Assembly: GCA_910579055.1 (NCBI GenBank)
Contig: CAJTSU010000139.1
Coordinates: forward strand, 1 to 9,257
Source of the DNA: an uncultured Mailhella sp.
GTDB lineage: Bacteria > Desulfobacterota > Desulfovibrionia > Desulfovibrionales > Desulfovibrionaceae
Length of the DNA stretch: 9,257 bases
Direction of reading: 5' to 3'
A program made the translations under genes and the position numbers. The notes under the pieces are model-generated. The model saw only the letters and a program-made list of their open reading frames with translations, was not told the origin of the DNA and did no database searches. Positions 1 through 6,403 of the stretch are shown in pieces; the stretch's first letter is position 1, and every line of letters begins with the position of its first letter.

Positions 1-101
1 TGGAACACGGGCTGCCTTTGCGGCAACGAATGTTGCCGCCCGTGCCGTAGTAAAAATACACGTCACGCACAGTGTTATCAACATGGTTCTATAAGAGAGC
101 C
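1..101 (+). repeat. Right half of a ~200-bp interspersed repeat (copy A)
   Basis: Positions 1-101 align with 4020-4119, with about 17 differences and one gap when compared by eye. The left half lies outside the window. The copy contains a strong hairpin: GCGGCAAC (20-27) pairs with GTTGCCGC (32-39) around the loop GAAT, and CACGG (6-10) pairs with CCGTG (40-44) across a 9-nt bulge. It ends 38 bp before the start codon of the ABC binding-protein gene, so the leader of that operon is mostly repeat. No convincing sigma-70 promoter was found here; TATAAG at 90-95 lacks a matching -35. The identity and mobility of the element are unknown to me. Confidence 0.75.
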
Positions 102-139
102 TTAAAATTTAACCATAAAGTTGATGTATGGAGGATGCC

Positions 140-1141
140 ATGCGCAAGGTCTGGAAAAAAATGACATTTTTGGCAAGCGGATTGACTCTGGGCCTCGCGG
201 CGCTGGGGGGGATTGGCGCATCCTCCGCCTGGGCCGGGGAAGTGGTGCTGTACTCGTCCAATCAGCCCGAATTGCTCGACGTCATCGCGCAGGGCTTCAA
301 GGAAAAGACAGGTCATACCATGACTTCGGTGCGCATGGGCACAGGGGAAGCCATGAAGCGCATCGCCGCTGAACGCGCGAACCCGCTCTGTGACGTGTTC
401 TGGAGCGGCGACCTTTCCGTTCTGGACAACGCCAAGGCTGACTTCGCGCCGTACAAATCGCCCGAAGCCAGGGATCTTGACGCCGGAATGGTGGACAAGG
501 ACGCCCTGTGGACGGCTTCCAACACGCACCTCATGGTGTTCATGGTGAATACCGAACTTGTTCCCGAAGCGGATTTGCCGAAAAGCTGGGCGGATCTGCT
601 TGAACCGCGCTGGAAGGGCAAGATCGTCATGGCCAACCCGGACAAGTCCGGTACGGCTTACGCGCAGGTATACGGCGTGTACAAGATGTTCGGCGATGAG
701 GGGCTGGCGAAGCTGGTGGACAACGCCACCATTCTGGACAGTTCCAGCCTGGTTTACAAGGGCACGGCGGAAGGCGAATTCCCTCTCGGCATCACCATGG
801 AATATGCCGCGTTCCGCTATGTGGCGGGCGGCAACAAGAATGTGAAGCTCATTTACCCCTCTGACGGCGTGATCTCCGCCCCCGAAGGCGCGGCGGTCAT
901 CAAGGGCTGCAAGCACCCGGAAGAGGCCCAACTGCTGGTGGACTACCTCCTCTCCAAGGAAGTGGAGGACATGATCTTTGAAAAATACTATCGCAGACCC
1001 GCCCGGCCCGATGCCGCAGCGATTGAAGGCCTGCCCGCCACGTCTTCCCTCAATATTCTGAAGGCCTTTGACCCGGCGGAGGCCAGCGAACTGAAGAACG
1101 TCATTCTGTCCAAGTGGAAGAAGCTGGTACTCAACAAGTAA
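140..1141 (+). CDS. ABC transporter periplasmic substrate-binding protein (COG1840 family)
   Basis: This is the substrate receptor of an ABC importer, acting in the periplasm. I start it at ATG 140 (333 aa): GGAGG at 130-134 sits 5 nt before that codon, whereas an in-frame ATG at 128 would overlap the ribosome site. Residues 1-32 are a Sec signal peptide (basic MRKVWKK, hydrophobic core, cleavage after AWA). The mature part begins GEVVLYSSN and has the type-II binding-protein pattern: a DVFWSG segment near residue 86, LIYPSDG near 237-243, GAAVIKGCKHPEEA, and a KYYRRPARPD tail near 282-291. The family includes ferric-iron proteins (FbpA/FutA), AfuA phosphosugar-binding proteins and PhnS-like phosphonate proteins. 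The adjacent-tyrosine NNYY segment typical of FbpA is not evident, so iron is not assured. It is followed by its ATPase after 61 bp. A G7 run (205-211) lies in the signal-peptide codons. Confidence 0.9.
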   Translation: MRKVWKKMTFLASGLTLGLAALGGIGASSAWAGEVVLYSSNQPELLDVIAQGFKEKTGHTMTSVRMGTGEAMKRIAAERANPLCDVFWSGDLSVLDNAKADFAPYKSPEARDLDAGMVDKDALWTASNTHLMVFMVNTELVPEADLPKSWADLLEPRWKGKIVMANPDKSGTAYAQVYGVYKMFGDEGLAKLVDNATILDSSSLVYKGTAEGEFPLGITMEYAAFRYVAGGNKNVKLIYPSDGVISAPEGAAVIKGCKHPEEAQLLVDYLLSKEVEDMIFEKYYRRPARPDAAAIEGLPATSSLNILKAFDPAEASELKNVILSKWKKLVLNK

Positions 1142-1162
1142 TTTTGCTCAAAGTCATATCCC

Positions 1163-1187
1163 GCGCGGGCGGATATTCCGCCCGCGC
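1163..1187 (+). promoter_or_regulatory. Intercistronic hairpin between binding-protein and ATPase genes
   Basis: An 11-bp perfect stem (GCGCGGGCGGA, 1163-1173, pairing with 1177-1187) closes a 3-nt loop, TAT. It starts 22 nt after the binding-protein stop codon and ends 4 nt before the GGAG ribosome site of the ATPase gene. There is no T-run, so it does not look like a full terminator. Such hairpins often protect the 3' end of the binding-protein message or dampen downstream genes, giving more receptor than membrane complex. That role is inferred. Confidence 0.6.
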
Positions 1188-1202
1188 CGCCGGAGATTGT
1201 TC

Positions 1203-2264
1203 ATGCTTGTTGAATTGAAAGGCATCGTCAAGAAATTCGGGCGGAATACCGTTGTCAATCATGTGGATCTGACCATCAGGGACGGAGAGTTCTTTACTCT
1301 GCTGGGGCCGAGCGGTTGCGGCAAGACCACGTTGCTGCGCATGATCGCCGGATTCAATGACCCGGACGAAGGCGATATCCTGTTCGGCGGGGAATCCATA
1401 CTGCCGTTTCCGGCGCATCGGCGGGACACCGGCATGGTGTTCCAGAACTATGCGCTTTTTCCCCATCTGAGCGTGGCGGAGAATGTGGCCTATGGTCTGA
1501 AGGCTCGGGGCGTCAAGGGCCGGGAGATGAAGGAGCGGGTGCAGGCCATTCTGGATGCGGTTCAGCTTGGCGGCATGGAGTCGCGCTATCCCCGGCAGCT
1601 TTCCGGGGGGCAGCAGCAGCGGGTGGCTCTGGCCCGGGCGCTGGTTATCCGCCCGCGCGTGCTGCTCATGGACGAACCGCTTTCCAACCTTGACGCCAAG
1701 CTGCGCGTCTCCATGCGGGAGGAAATCCGCCGCATTCAGCAGAGCCTTGGCATCACAACCATTTATGTCACCCACGATCAGGAAGAGGCTATGGCGGTTT
1801 CTGACCGTATTGCCATTTTCTATGCCGGGCATTTGCAGCAGGTAGCCAGCCCCGCCGCCATCTATTTTTCCCCTGCCAACCGCTTCACGGCGGAATTCAT
1901 GGGTTCCTGCAATATTCTTGAGACAATGTGCACGGGATTTGATTCCGAATCCCGCATGGCCACGGCCACGGTCGGAGACAGTACGTTCAGCTTCCACGCT
2001 GACGATGCGTCCGTGGGGGCTCCCCTGCACATCATGTTGCGCCCTGACTGGATTGGACTTGCCGGGCCGGATTCATCAAACCGTTTCAACGGCAGGATTG
2101 TTGATCGGATGTTCCTCGGGGAAAGCATCGTGTACCAGGTGGAAGCGCTGGGCCGCGCCTTGCGCGTGGATATGCCTTCTCTGAACAGGGGCGAGATGCT
2201 TGAGCCGGGGGCGTCGGTTGAGCTTTGCTTTGCGCCCGAAAGTCCGGTGACGGTGCGCGCATGA
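1203..2264 (+). CDS. ABC transporter ATP-binding protein (FbpC/PotA type)
   Basis: This is the cytoplasmic ATPase that energises the importer. I chose ATG 1203 (353 aa) because GGAG at 1192-1195 lies 7 nt upstream; a TTG two codons earlier is possible but poorly spaced. All ABC motifs are intact: Walker A GPSGCGKTT (35-43), Q-loop FQNYALFPH (Gln81), signature LSGGQQQR (133-140), Walker B VLLMDEP (153-159), D-loop SNLD (161-164) and switch His191 in YVTHDQEEA. The region after about residue 240 fits the TOBE-type regulatory domain of this subfamily. Length and motifs fit the CUT1/Fbp/Pot branch. The last four bases overlap the permease start (ATGA), implying translational coupling. The nucleotide chemistry is certain; the transported substrate is not. 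Confidence 0.95.
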   Translation: MLVELKGIVKKFGRNTVVNHVDLTIRDGEFFTLLGPSGCGKTTLLRMIAGFNDPDEGDILFGGESILPFPAHRRDTGMVFQNYALFPHLSVAENVAYGLKARGVKGREMKERVQAILDAVQLGGMESRYPRQLSGGQQQRVALARALVIRPRVLLMDEPLSNLDAKLRVSMREEIRRIQQSLGITTIYVTHDQEEAMAVSDRIAIFYAGHLQQVASPAAIYFSPANRFTAEFMGSCNILETMCTGFDSESRMATATVGDSTFSFHADDASVGAPLHIMLRPDWIGLAGPDSSNRFNGRIVDRMFLGESIVYQVEALGRALRVDMPSLNRGEMLEPGASVELCFAPESPVTVRA

Positions 2265-3919
2265 ACAGGTTCAATCGTTTGTTTTCCGTCTGGAACATGG
2301 TGTTTCTGGCTGCAATTATTGTGCTCGTGCTGTTGGTGGTGTACCCCATGTACTCCATTTTTCAGGCCAGCCTGATTTCCGCCGACACCGGGGAATTCAC
2401 CTGGGACAACTACCTCAGCATTTTCACCACTCGATTTTACCGGCGCTGCCTGTGGAACAGCATTTTTCTCAGCGGGCTGGCCACGGTGTTCAGCGTCATT
2501 ATCGGCGTGCCGTTCGCGTTCTTCACCACTCGCTACAAACTGCCCCATGCCGGTCTGTTGAAGACCCTGGGCACACTGCCGCTTATCCTGCCTACCTTTA
2601 TCGGAGCGGAGGCGTGGCTGCTGCTGCTCGGACGCAACGGCATTCTTACTCAGCTTTTCCACTCCATCGGGCTGAACACCCCCAGTATTTACGGCTGGCA
2701 GGGCGTGGTTCTGGTGTATACGCTCCAGTTTTTCCCCTTTGTCTTTCTCATGGTTTCCGCCGCGATCAATTCTGTGGATCGCTCGCTGGAAGAATCGGCC
2801 CGCAACCTCGGCGCGTCCCCCTGGCGCGTGTTCCGCACGGTGACGCTGCCTGTGGTCACGCCCGCCATTGCTTCCGGCGCACTGATTGTATTCTGCATGT
2901 CCATTGAGAATTTCGGCGTGCCCACGATCATCGGCAATGACTACAAGGTGCTTGCCGAGCAGGCGTACAGCGAATTTGTCAGTGAAATGGGCGGAAACCC
3001 CTCCATGGCCGGGGCGCTCAGCACGGTGCTGGTCATGGTGACGCTGCTGTTGACCGTGCTGCAAAAGCTGTGGGTGGAACGGAAGAACTACGCCATGTCC
3101 TCCCTGCGGCCCCCGGAAATCCAACCTCTTTCCCCGTGGCGAACCCGCCTGGCCTGGTTGTTCTGCGCGGGGGTGGTGTTTGTTTCACTCGCGCCGTTTG
3201 CCGTGGTTCTGGTGGCGGCAGTGACCAAAACCAGCGGGCCGGTCATGTACTACGGCCAGTTCAGTCTGGACAATCTTGCCGTTGCGCTCCAGGCCGCGCC
3301 GCGTCCCATTCTCAATTCCTTCTTTCTGGCAACCACGGCGACTGTCATCGGCATGTTCTTCGGTATGGCGGTGAGCTACATCGTGGTGCGCAGGCGCGGC
3401 GTGGCAGGGTATACGCTGGATTTGATCATGATGCTGCCGCTGGTCATCGCCGGTTCGGTGCTGGGCATCGCCCTTGCCGCTACCTACAACAAGGGCCCGG
3501 TCGTGCTGACGGGAACCTGGGTGATTCTGGTGCTGGCCTATTTCGTGCGCAAGACGCCGTTCTCCGTCAAGACCACCTCCGCCCTGTTGCACCAGATCGA
3601 CGCCTCTGTGGAGGAGGCTTCGGTTAACCTCGGTGTGCCGCCCCTGCTTTCGTTTATGAAGGTGGTGGTTCCCGTGATGCTGCCGGGCATCATTTCCGGC
3701 GCGATCATCATGTGGGTGACTACGCTGGCCGAACTCAGCTCCACGATTGTCCTGTATTACGGCCCGTGGTCCACCATGACGGTGCAGGTGTTCCAGTATA
3801 TCGGCAGTGGGGATTTCGGCCCGGCTTCGGCCTACGGGGCGATCCTCATTCTCTCGGTCATCGTGCCGCTGTTCCTGCTGAACAGGTTCCTGGGGCGCGA
3901 CCCCATGCAGTCGTTATAA
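2261..3919 (+). CDS. ABC transporter permease, two fused membrane domains (FbpB/AfuB type)
   Basis: This is the inner-membrane channel of the importer. ATG 2261 (552 aa) is chosen because it overlaps the ATPase stop codon as ATGA, a usual coupling arrangement. The product is a tandem fusion of two BPD_transp_1 domains with about 12 hydrophobic segments in all. Each half has an EAA loop that docks on the ATPase: one beginning EESARNLGASPWRVF near residue 177, and one beginning VEEASVNLGVPPLLSF near residue 450. A charged linker near residues 270-290 joins the halves. This fused layout is typical of COG1178 permeases paired with COG1840 binding proteins. One polypeptide supplies both membrane subunits, so no second permease gene is expected. 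A copy of the interspersed repeat begins directly after the TAA stop. Confidence 0.93.
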   Translation: MNRFNRLFSVWNMVFLAAIIVLVLLVVYPMYSIFQASLISADTGEFTWDNYLSIFTTRFYRRCLWNSIFLSGLATVFSVIIGVPFAFFTTRYKLPHAGLLKTLGTLPLILPTFIGAEAWLLLLGRNGILTQLFHSIGLNTPSIYGWQGVVLVYTLQFFPFVFLMVSAAINSVDRSLEESARNLGASPWRVFRTVTLPVVTPAIASGALIVFCMSIENFGVPTIIGNDYKVLAEQAYSEFVSEMGGNPSMAGALSTVLVMVTLLLTVLQKLWVERKNYAMSSLRPPEIQPLSPWRTRLAWLFCAGVVFVSLAPFAVVLVAAVTKTSGPVMYYGQFSLDNLAVALQAAPRPILNSFFLATTATVIGMFFGMAVSYIVVRRRGVAGYTLDLIMMLPLVIAGSVLGIALAATYNKGPVVLTGTWVILVLAYFVRKTPFSVKTTSALLHQIDASVEEASVNLGVPPLLSFMKVVVPVMLPGIISGAIIMWVTTLAELSSTIVLYYGPWSTMTVQVFQYIGSGDFGPASAYGAILILSVIVPLFLLNRFLGRDPMQSL

Positions 3920-4119
3920 CCGCCGGAGGCGCGAGCGAGCCAGCCGTGGATACATGTTGCCTTATCTCTGCTGTCTCCATTCGTAAGGCTCCTTCGTCGC
4001 CGCCTGCCGCTGGCCCGTGTGGAACATGGGCTGCCTTTGCGGCAAAAATGTTGCCGCCCGTGCCGAAGCAAAAATACACATCGAGCATAGCGGTATCAAC
4101 ATGGAGCCATGATAGAGCC
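3920..4119 (+). repeat. Full copy of the ~200-bp interspersed repeat (copy B)
   Basis: The left part (3919-4001) matches 9175-9257 with only four mismatches, and the right part (4020-4119) matches 1-101. The copy therefore defines an element of about 200 bp, and all three copies point the same way. The left half can fold with AGGCG/CGCCT and GAGCC/GGCTC stems around a ~45-nt interior. The right half has GCGGCAA (4039-4045)/TTGCCGC (4051-4057) plus CATGG (4025-4029)/CCGTG (4058-4062). It starts at the permease stop codon. No long reading frame or transposase is seen in it, so it resembles a non-autonomous (MITE- or REP-like) or structured-RNA element. That class is inferred. Confidence 0.75.
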
Positions 4120-4131
4120 AAAATGTTGTTT

Positions 4132-4176
4132 CGGGGCTCCGCCCCGTGCCCCGTCGGGGGGAATGATTCCCCCCGA
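4132..4176. terminator. Paired GC-rich hairpins between convergent genes, possible bidirectional terminator
   Basis: Two stems stand in tandem: CGGGGC (4132-4137)/GCCCCG (4141-4146) with loop TCC, and an 11-bp perfect stem TCGGGGGGAAT (4154-4164)/ATTCCCCCCGA (4166-4176) with a one-base nominal loop. They lie between the permease (+) and the sigma-54 regulator (-), whose stop codon is 24 bp away. No clear T-run follows on either strand, so efficient intrinsic termination is uncertain. Confidence 0.45.
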
Positions 4177-4199
4177 ACCCCCTCATCTGTTCTGCGGAG

Positions 4200-5618
4200 T
4201 CAGTCGGCGGACAGGGCGGCTGTGGATTGAAACATCTTCAGGCGTTTCATTTTGCGCTGAAGGGTACGCAGGTTAAGACCAAGGCAGGCCGCCGCCTCGC
4301 CCCGTCGCCAGCGGCATTTTTCCAGGGCCTGGCGGATCAGGCGCTCTTCCAGCTGAAGGGTGGCGTCTTCCAGCGTCAGCCCGTCATGGAAGTCAGGCAG
4401 AACAAGCCCGGCGCGGCCCGCCTCGCCCAGTGAATCCAGCGCGGCCTCGCCGAAGGCCGCGTAACGATCGAGGAAGTTGTACAGCTCGCGGATATTGCCG
4501 GGCCAGCCGTAATGTTCCATGGCCAGCCGCACGGGAAGGGGAATGTCGATGGATGTTCCCCTCTTTTCCATCCATGCCGCCGTCAGCAGCGGCAGATCGG
4601 CAAGGCGCTCGCGCAGCGGCGGCAGGGTGATGGAGAGCACATGCACGCGATAATAGAAGTCGGAGCGCATGGTTTTTTCCCGAACCATTTTGGCCAGGTC
4701 CTGATTGGTGGCGGCAATGAGGCGGAAGCTCGACTCGCGCGGAGCCGTGCCGCCCACCGGGGTGTACATCTTGTTTTCCAGGGCGCGCAGCAGCTTGACC
4801 TGAAGCTGAAGAGGCAGTTCGCCGATTTCGTCAAGGAACAGCGTGCCGTTGTTGGCCGCGCCGATATAGCCTTCCTTGTTGCCCGTCGCGCCGGAAAAGG
4901 CCCCCCTGGTATGGCCGAAGAATTCGCTTTCCATCAGTGATTCGGGAATGGCCCCGCAGTTCACCGGAACATACGGCCCCCGTCTGCCGCTCAGGGCATG
5001 AATGGCGCGCGCGGCTACATCCTTGCCGGATCCGGTTTCTCCGTAAATAATGATGTTGCTTTCCGTTTCCGCCGCCTTGAGCACGAGTTCATAGACCTTG
5101 CGCATGGCCTCGCTCTTGCCCACCATGCCGCCCAGGCCGAACAGGGAATCCGTGGAGGTCTTGAACTGCCGGTTTTCCTCGCGCAGGCTGAGCTCCATGA
5201 ACTTCTGCTCGCTCACGTCCATCATCAGCCCTTCCAGATACCACAGCCCGCCGTCCGGCCCCGTGACCCCCTCGCCCTGATCCCATACCCATTTGACGCG
5301 TCCGCCCGGCAGAATGAGCCGGTACATGGCCTGATAGGGCTGCCCCATGACAACTTTGTCGTAGATGGATTGCCGTTGACGCGGCAAATCGTCCGGATGG
5401 GTCATCCTTTCGATGACATTCTGGTTCTGCTCGATCATGTCTCCGGCCGGAATGCCGAGCAGATCAAAACTGCCCCGGCTCACAAATTCCAGCACATACT
5501 CAAAGCCCTGCTCGCTTCCCCGGGCCTTTTCCACCCGGCAGCGGTAGGCCATGCCGGGGATATGCTCCAGCAGACGATGGTAGCTTTCCTCTACGGAAGG
5601 CAGAAATTCGTGCGTCAT
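4200..5618 (-). CDS. Sigma-54-dependent transcriptional activator with N-terminal PAS sensor
   Basis: This cytoplasmic activator should bind DNA upstream of a -24/-12 promoter and use ATP to open sigma-54 RNA polymerase. I start at 5618 (472 aa) because AAGGAG (complement of 5625-5630) lies 6 nt upstream; an ATG nine codons earlier lacks this site. Order of parts: a PAS fold at about 10-140 (YRLILPGGRVKWVWDQ, ending MMDVSEQK); AAA+ with Walker A GETGSGKD (193-200), GAFSGA loop (239-244), Walker B GTLFLDE (258-264), arginine fingers in RSDFYYR (318-324) and WPGNIREL (372-379); and a Fis-type helix-turn-helix at about 432-461. GAFSGA has Ser where GAFTGA is usual. There is no receiver domain, so the signal is probably sensed directly by PAS. 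The divergent OsmC gene with its sigma-54 promoter is the obvious target. The ligand is unknown. Confidence 0.93.
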   Translation of the reverse strand: MTHEFLPSVEESYHRLLEHIPGMAYRCRVEKARGSEQGFEYVLEFVSRGSFDLLGIPAGDMIEQNQNVIERMTHPDDLPRQRQSIYDKVVMGQPYQAMYRLILPGGRVKWVWDQGEGVTGPDGGLWYLEGLMMDVSEQKFMELSLREENRQFKTSTDSLFGLGGMVGKSEAMRKVYELVLKAAETESNIIIYGETGSGKDVAARAIHALSGRRGPYVPVNCGAIPESLMESEFFGHTRGAFSGATGNKEGYIGAANNGTLFLDEIGELPLQLQVKLLRALENKMYTPVGGTAPRESSFRLIAATNQDLAKMVREKTMRSDFYYRVHVLSITLPPLRERLADLPLLTAAWMEKRGTSIDIPLPVRLAMEHYGWPGNIRELYNFLDRYAAFGEAALDSLGEAGRAGLVLPDFHDGLTLEDATLQLEERLIRQALEKCRWRRGEAAACLGLNLRTLQRKMKRLKMFQSTAALSAD

Positions 5619-5643
5619 GGCGGACTCCTTGCGGGGCTGTCGC

Positions 5644-5649
5644 ATTATA
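5644..5649 (-). promoter_or_regulatory. Sigma-70 -10 box for the sigma-54 regulator gene
   Basis: The minus strand reads a perfect TATAAT here. Transcription would start near 5637, about 20 nt before the regulator ATG, leaving just room for its AAGGAG site. No good -35 hexamer lies at 16-18 bp spacing (TGTCAG is the 17-bp candidate), so the promoter may be weak or regulated. Confidence 0.5.
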
Positions 5650-5664
5650 CGACAGATATGTCGT
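5649..5664. promoter_or_regulatory. Dyad, candidate activator-binding site (UAS / autoregulatory operator)
   Basis: ACGACA and TGTCGT form a perfect 6+6 inverted repeat with spacer GATA. A second overlapping dyad, TGTC (5659-5662)...GACA (5669-5672), follows. The centre lies about 107 bp upstream of the predicted sigma-54 transcription start, a usual distance for an enhancer. It also abuts and overlaps by one base the regulator's own TATAAT. Binding there could activate OsmC and repress the regulator. The dyad is observed; its role is inferred. Confidence 0.5.
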
Positions 5665-5737
5665 GTCTGACATGGAAGAGAAGTTCCGTCAAGGCGGAAA
5701 CGGCGGCATGGTTCGTCATGCGCGGCACAGGCGCGTA

Positions 5738-5753
5738 TGGCATGAAAAATGCT
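5738..5753 (+). promoter_or_regulatory. Sigma-54 (-24/-12) promoter driving the OsmC-family gene
   Basis: The segment reads TGGCAT-N5-ATGCT against the consensus TGGCAC-N5-TTGCW. The invariant GG (5739-5740) and GC (5751-5752) are correctly spaced, with 10 bases between them. Start of transcription is expected near 5764, giving a ~97-nt leader before the gene at 5861. It lies in the divergent gap next to a sigma-54 activator gene, which raises confidence well above that of an isolated motif match. Confidence 0.72.
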
Positions 5754-5860
5754 TTATCATCTGCGCAGACCCTTCCCGGCCGTGAAGCGGCAAGGGAGCG
5801 GCATATTTCGCAACCATGCGGCGGCCGGATTGTCCGCCCAAGTCTTTCCCGGAGGACGCC

Positions 5861-6298
5861 ATGTCTCATCAGCAAAGCATCCGTATGACCCGCAAGGGCG
5901 ACCTTATTGATCTCGATATGGAATCCGGCCTGTTCGGCACGCTCCATCTCGACAACGGCGCGGTTCCCGCCGAGGAACGCCCCGGCACGGCGAAAAAGCT
6001 GCTTGCCGCCTCCGCGCTGTACTGTTATTGCGCGGCGCTGGACAAGGCGCTGGAATCGCGTGATGCCAAATACCGCAGTATTGAAGGGCGCGCTACGGTG
6101 GAAACCGGCATTGATGACAAGGGGCGCGGCCGTGTGGTGGGTCTGACGCTTGACGTGACGGTGCATATGGATGAGGAATACGAGTTTATTTTTGACCGCG
6201 TGGCCAAGATCATGCGTCAGGGATGCCTGATCACCGGCTCGCTGGAAGGCGCCTTTCCGGTGAAATACAATCTTGAACTTGACTGCGACGAGGAATAG
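5861..6298 (+). CDS. OsmC/Ohr-family protein (probable thiol peroxidase or related)
   Basis: This is a small cytoplasmic protein of 145 aa, the usual OsmC-family length. The start at 5861 follows GGAGG (5851-5855) by 5 nt; upstream in-frame codons lack a ribosome site. The OsmC fold is suggested by the early strand GLFGTLHLD, the helix PGTAKKLLAASALYCYCAALDKAL with the first catalytic-position cysteine (Cys55; Cys57 is also there), strands around RATVETG and VVGLTLDVTVHM, and a second-cysteine segment QGCLITGSL (Cys122). In Ohr/OsmC enzymes this Cys pair reduces organic hydroperoxides. The surroundings of the cysteines differ from classical Ohr, so the substrate is uncertain. A sigma-54 promoter lies upstream, and the activator gene is divergent. 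An oxidative or thiol-stress role under PAS control is inferred. Confidence 0.8.
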   Translation: MSHQQSIRMTRKGDLIDLDMESGLFGTLHLDNGAVPAEERPGTAKKLLAASALYCYCAALDKALESRDAKYRSIEGRATVETGIDDKGRGRVVGLTLDVTVHMDEEYEFIFDRVAKIMRQGCLITGSLEGAFPVKYNLELDCDEE

Positions 6299-6300
6299 CC

Positions 6301-6338
6301 TTTTCCCGGGCGGCGCGCATGAGTGACGCCCGGGAAAA
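6301..6338 (+). promoter_or_regulatory. 12-bp perfect hairpin just after the OsmC-family gene
   Basis: TTTTCCCGGGCG (6301-6312) pairs perfectly with CGCCCGGGAAAA (6327-6338) around a 14-nt loop, beginning 2 nt after the stop codon. The 3' arm ends in A's, not T's, on both strands, so it is not a textbook terminator. It may act as an mRNA 3'-end stabiliser or partial terminator between OsmC and the SMR gene. Confidence 0.5.
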
Positions 6339-6352
6339 CACGGTGTGAAACG

Positions 6353-6382
6353 GCCCCGGAGCGCATTCCGCTGTTCCGGGGC
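6353..6382 (+). promoter_or_regulatory. Hairpin in the leader of the SMR gene
   Basis: GCCCCGGA (6353-6360) pairs with TCCGGGGC (6375-6382). A competing inner pairing AGCG/CGCT with loop CATTC is possible. The hairpin stands 10 nt before the GGAGGG ribosome site (6393-6398). With the preceding hairpin it makes a two-stem leader of about 80 nt. It does not carry the ACGR loops of a guanidine-II riboswitch. Function is unknown. Confidence 0.4.
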
Positions 6383-6403
6383 AATCTGGACAGGAGGGCG
6401 AGC

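Noticed and set aside
62..139. Fur box or strong sigma-70 promoter in front of the ABC operon
   Set aside because: The AT-rich dyad TTAAA-A-TTTAA (102-112) does not match the Fur consensus, and TATAAG at 90-95 has no acceptable -35; not strong enough to annotate.
1862..3124. Long open frame on the minus strand opposite the ATPase and permease genes (also 89-931, 1131-2030 and 8131-9039 on the minus strand)
   Set aside because: These are antisense to well-supported genes, have low-complexity Gln/His/Arg/Gly-rich products with no domain signs and no ribosome sites; they follow from high GC at third positions.
3920..4119. CRISPR or tandem-repeat array
   Set aside because: The copies are kilobases apart, about 200 bp long and not separated by regular spacers; this is a dispersed repeat.
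3712..4230. Plus-strand frame running from the end of the permease through repeat copy B
   Set aside because: Its first part is a shadow of the permease and its second part is repeat sequence; no family resemblance.
4998..5888. 296-codon plus-strand frame opposite the sigma-54 regulator
   Set aside because: It is antisense to intact AAA+ motifs and runs through the divergent promoter region into the OsmC start; no ribosome site or recognisable product.
6299..6403. Guanidine riboswitch upstream of the SMR gene
   Set aside because: Two hairpins are present, but neither has the ACGR loop of the guanidine-II motif, and the protein is EmrE/Qac-like rather than Gdx-like.
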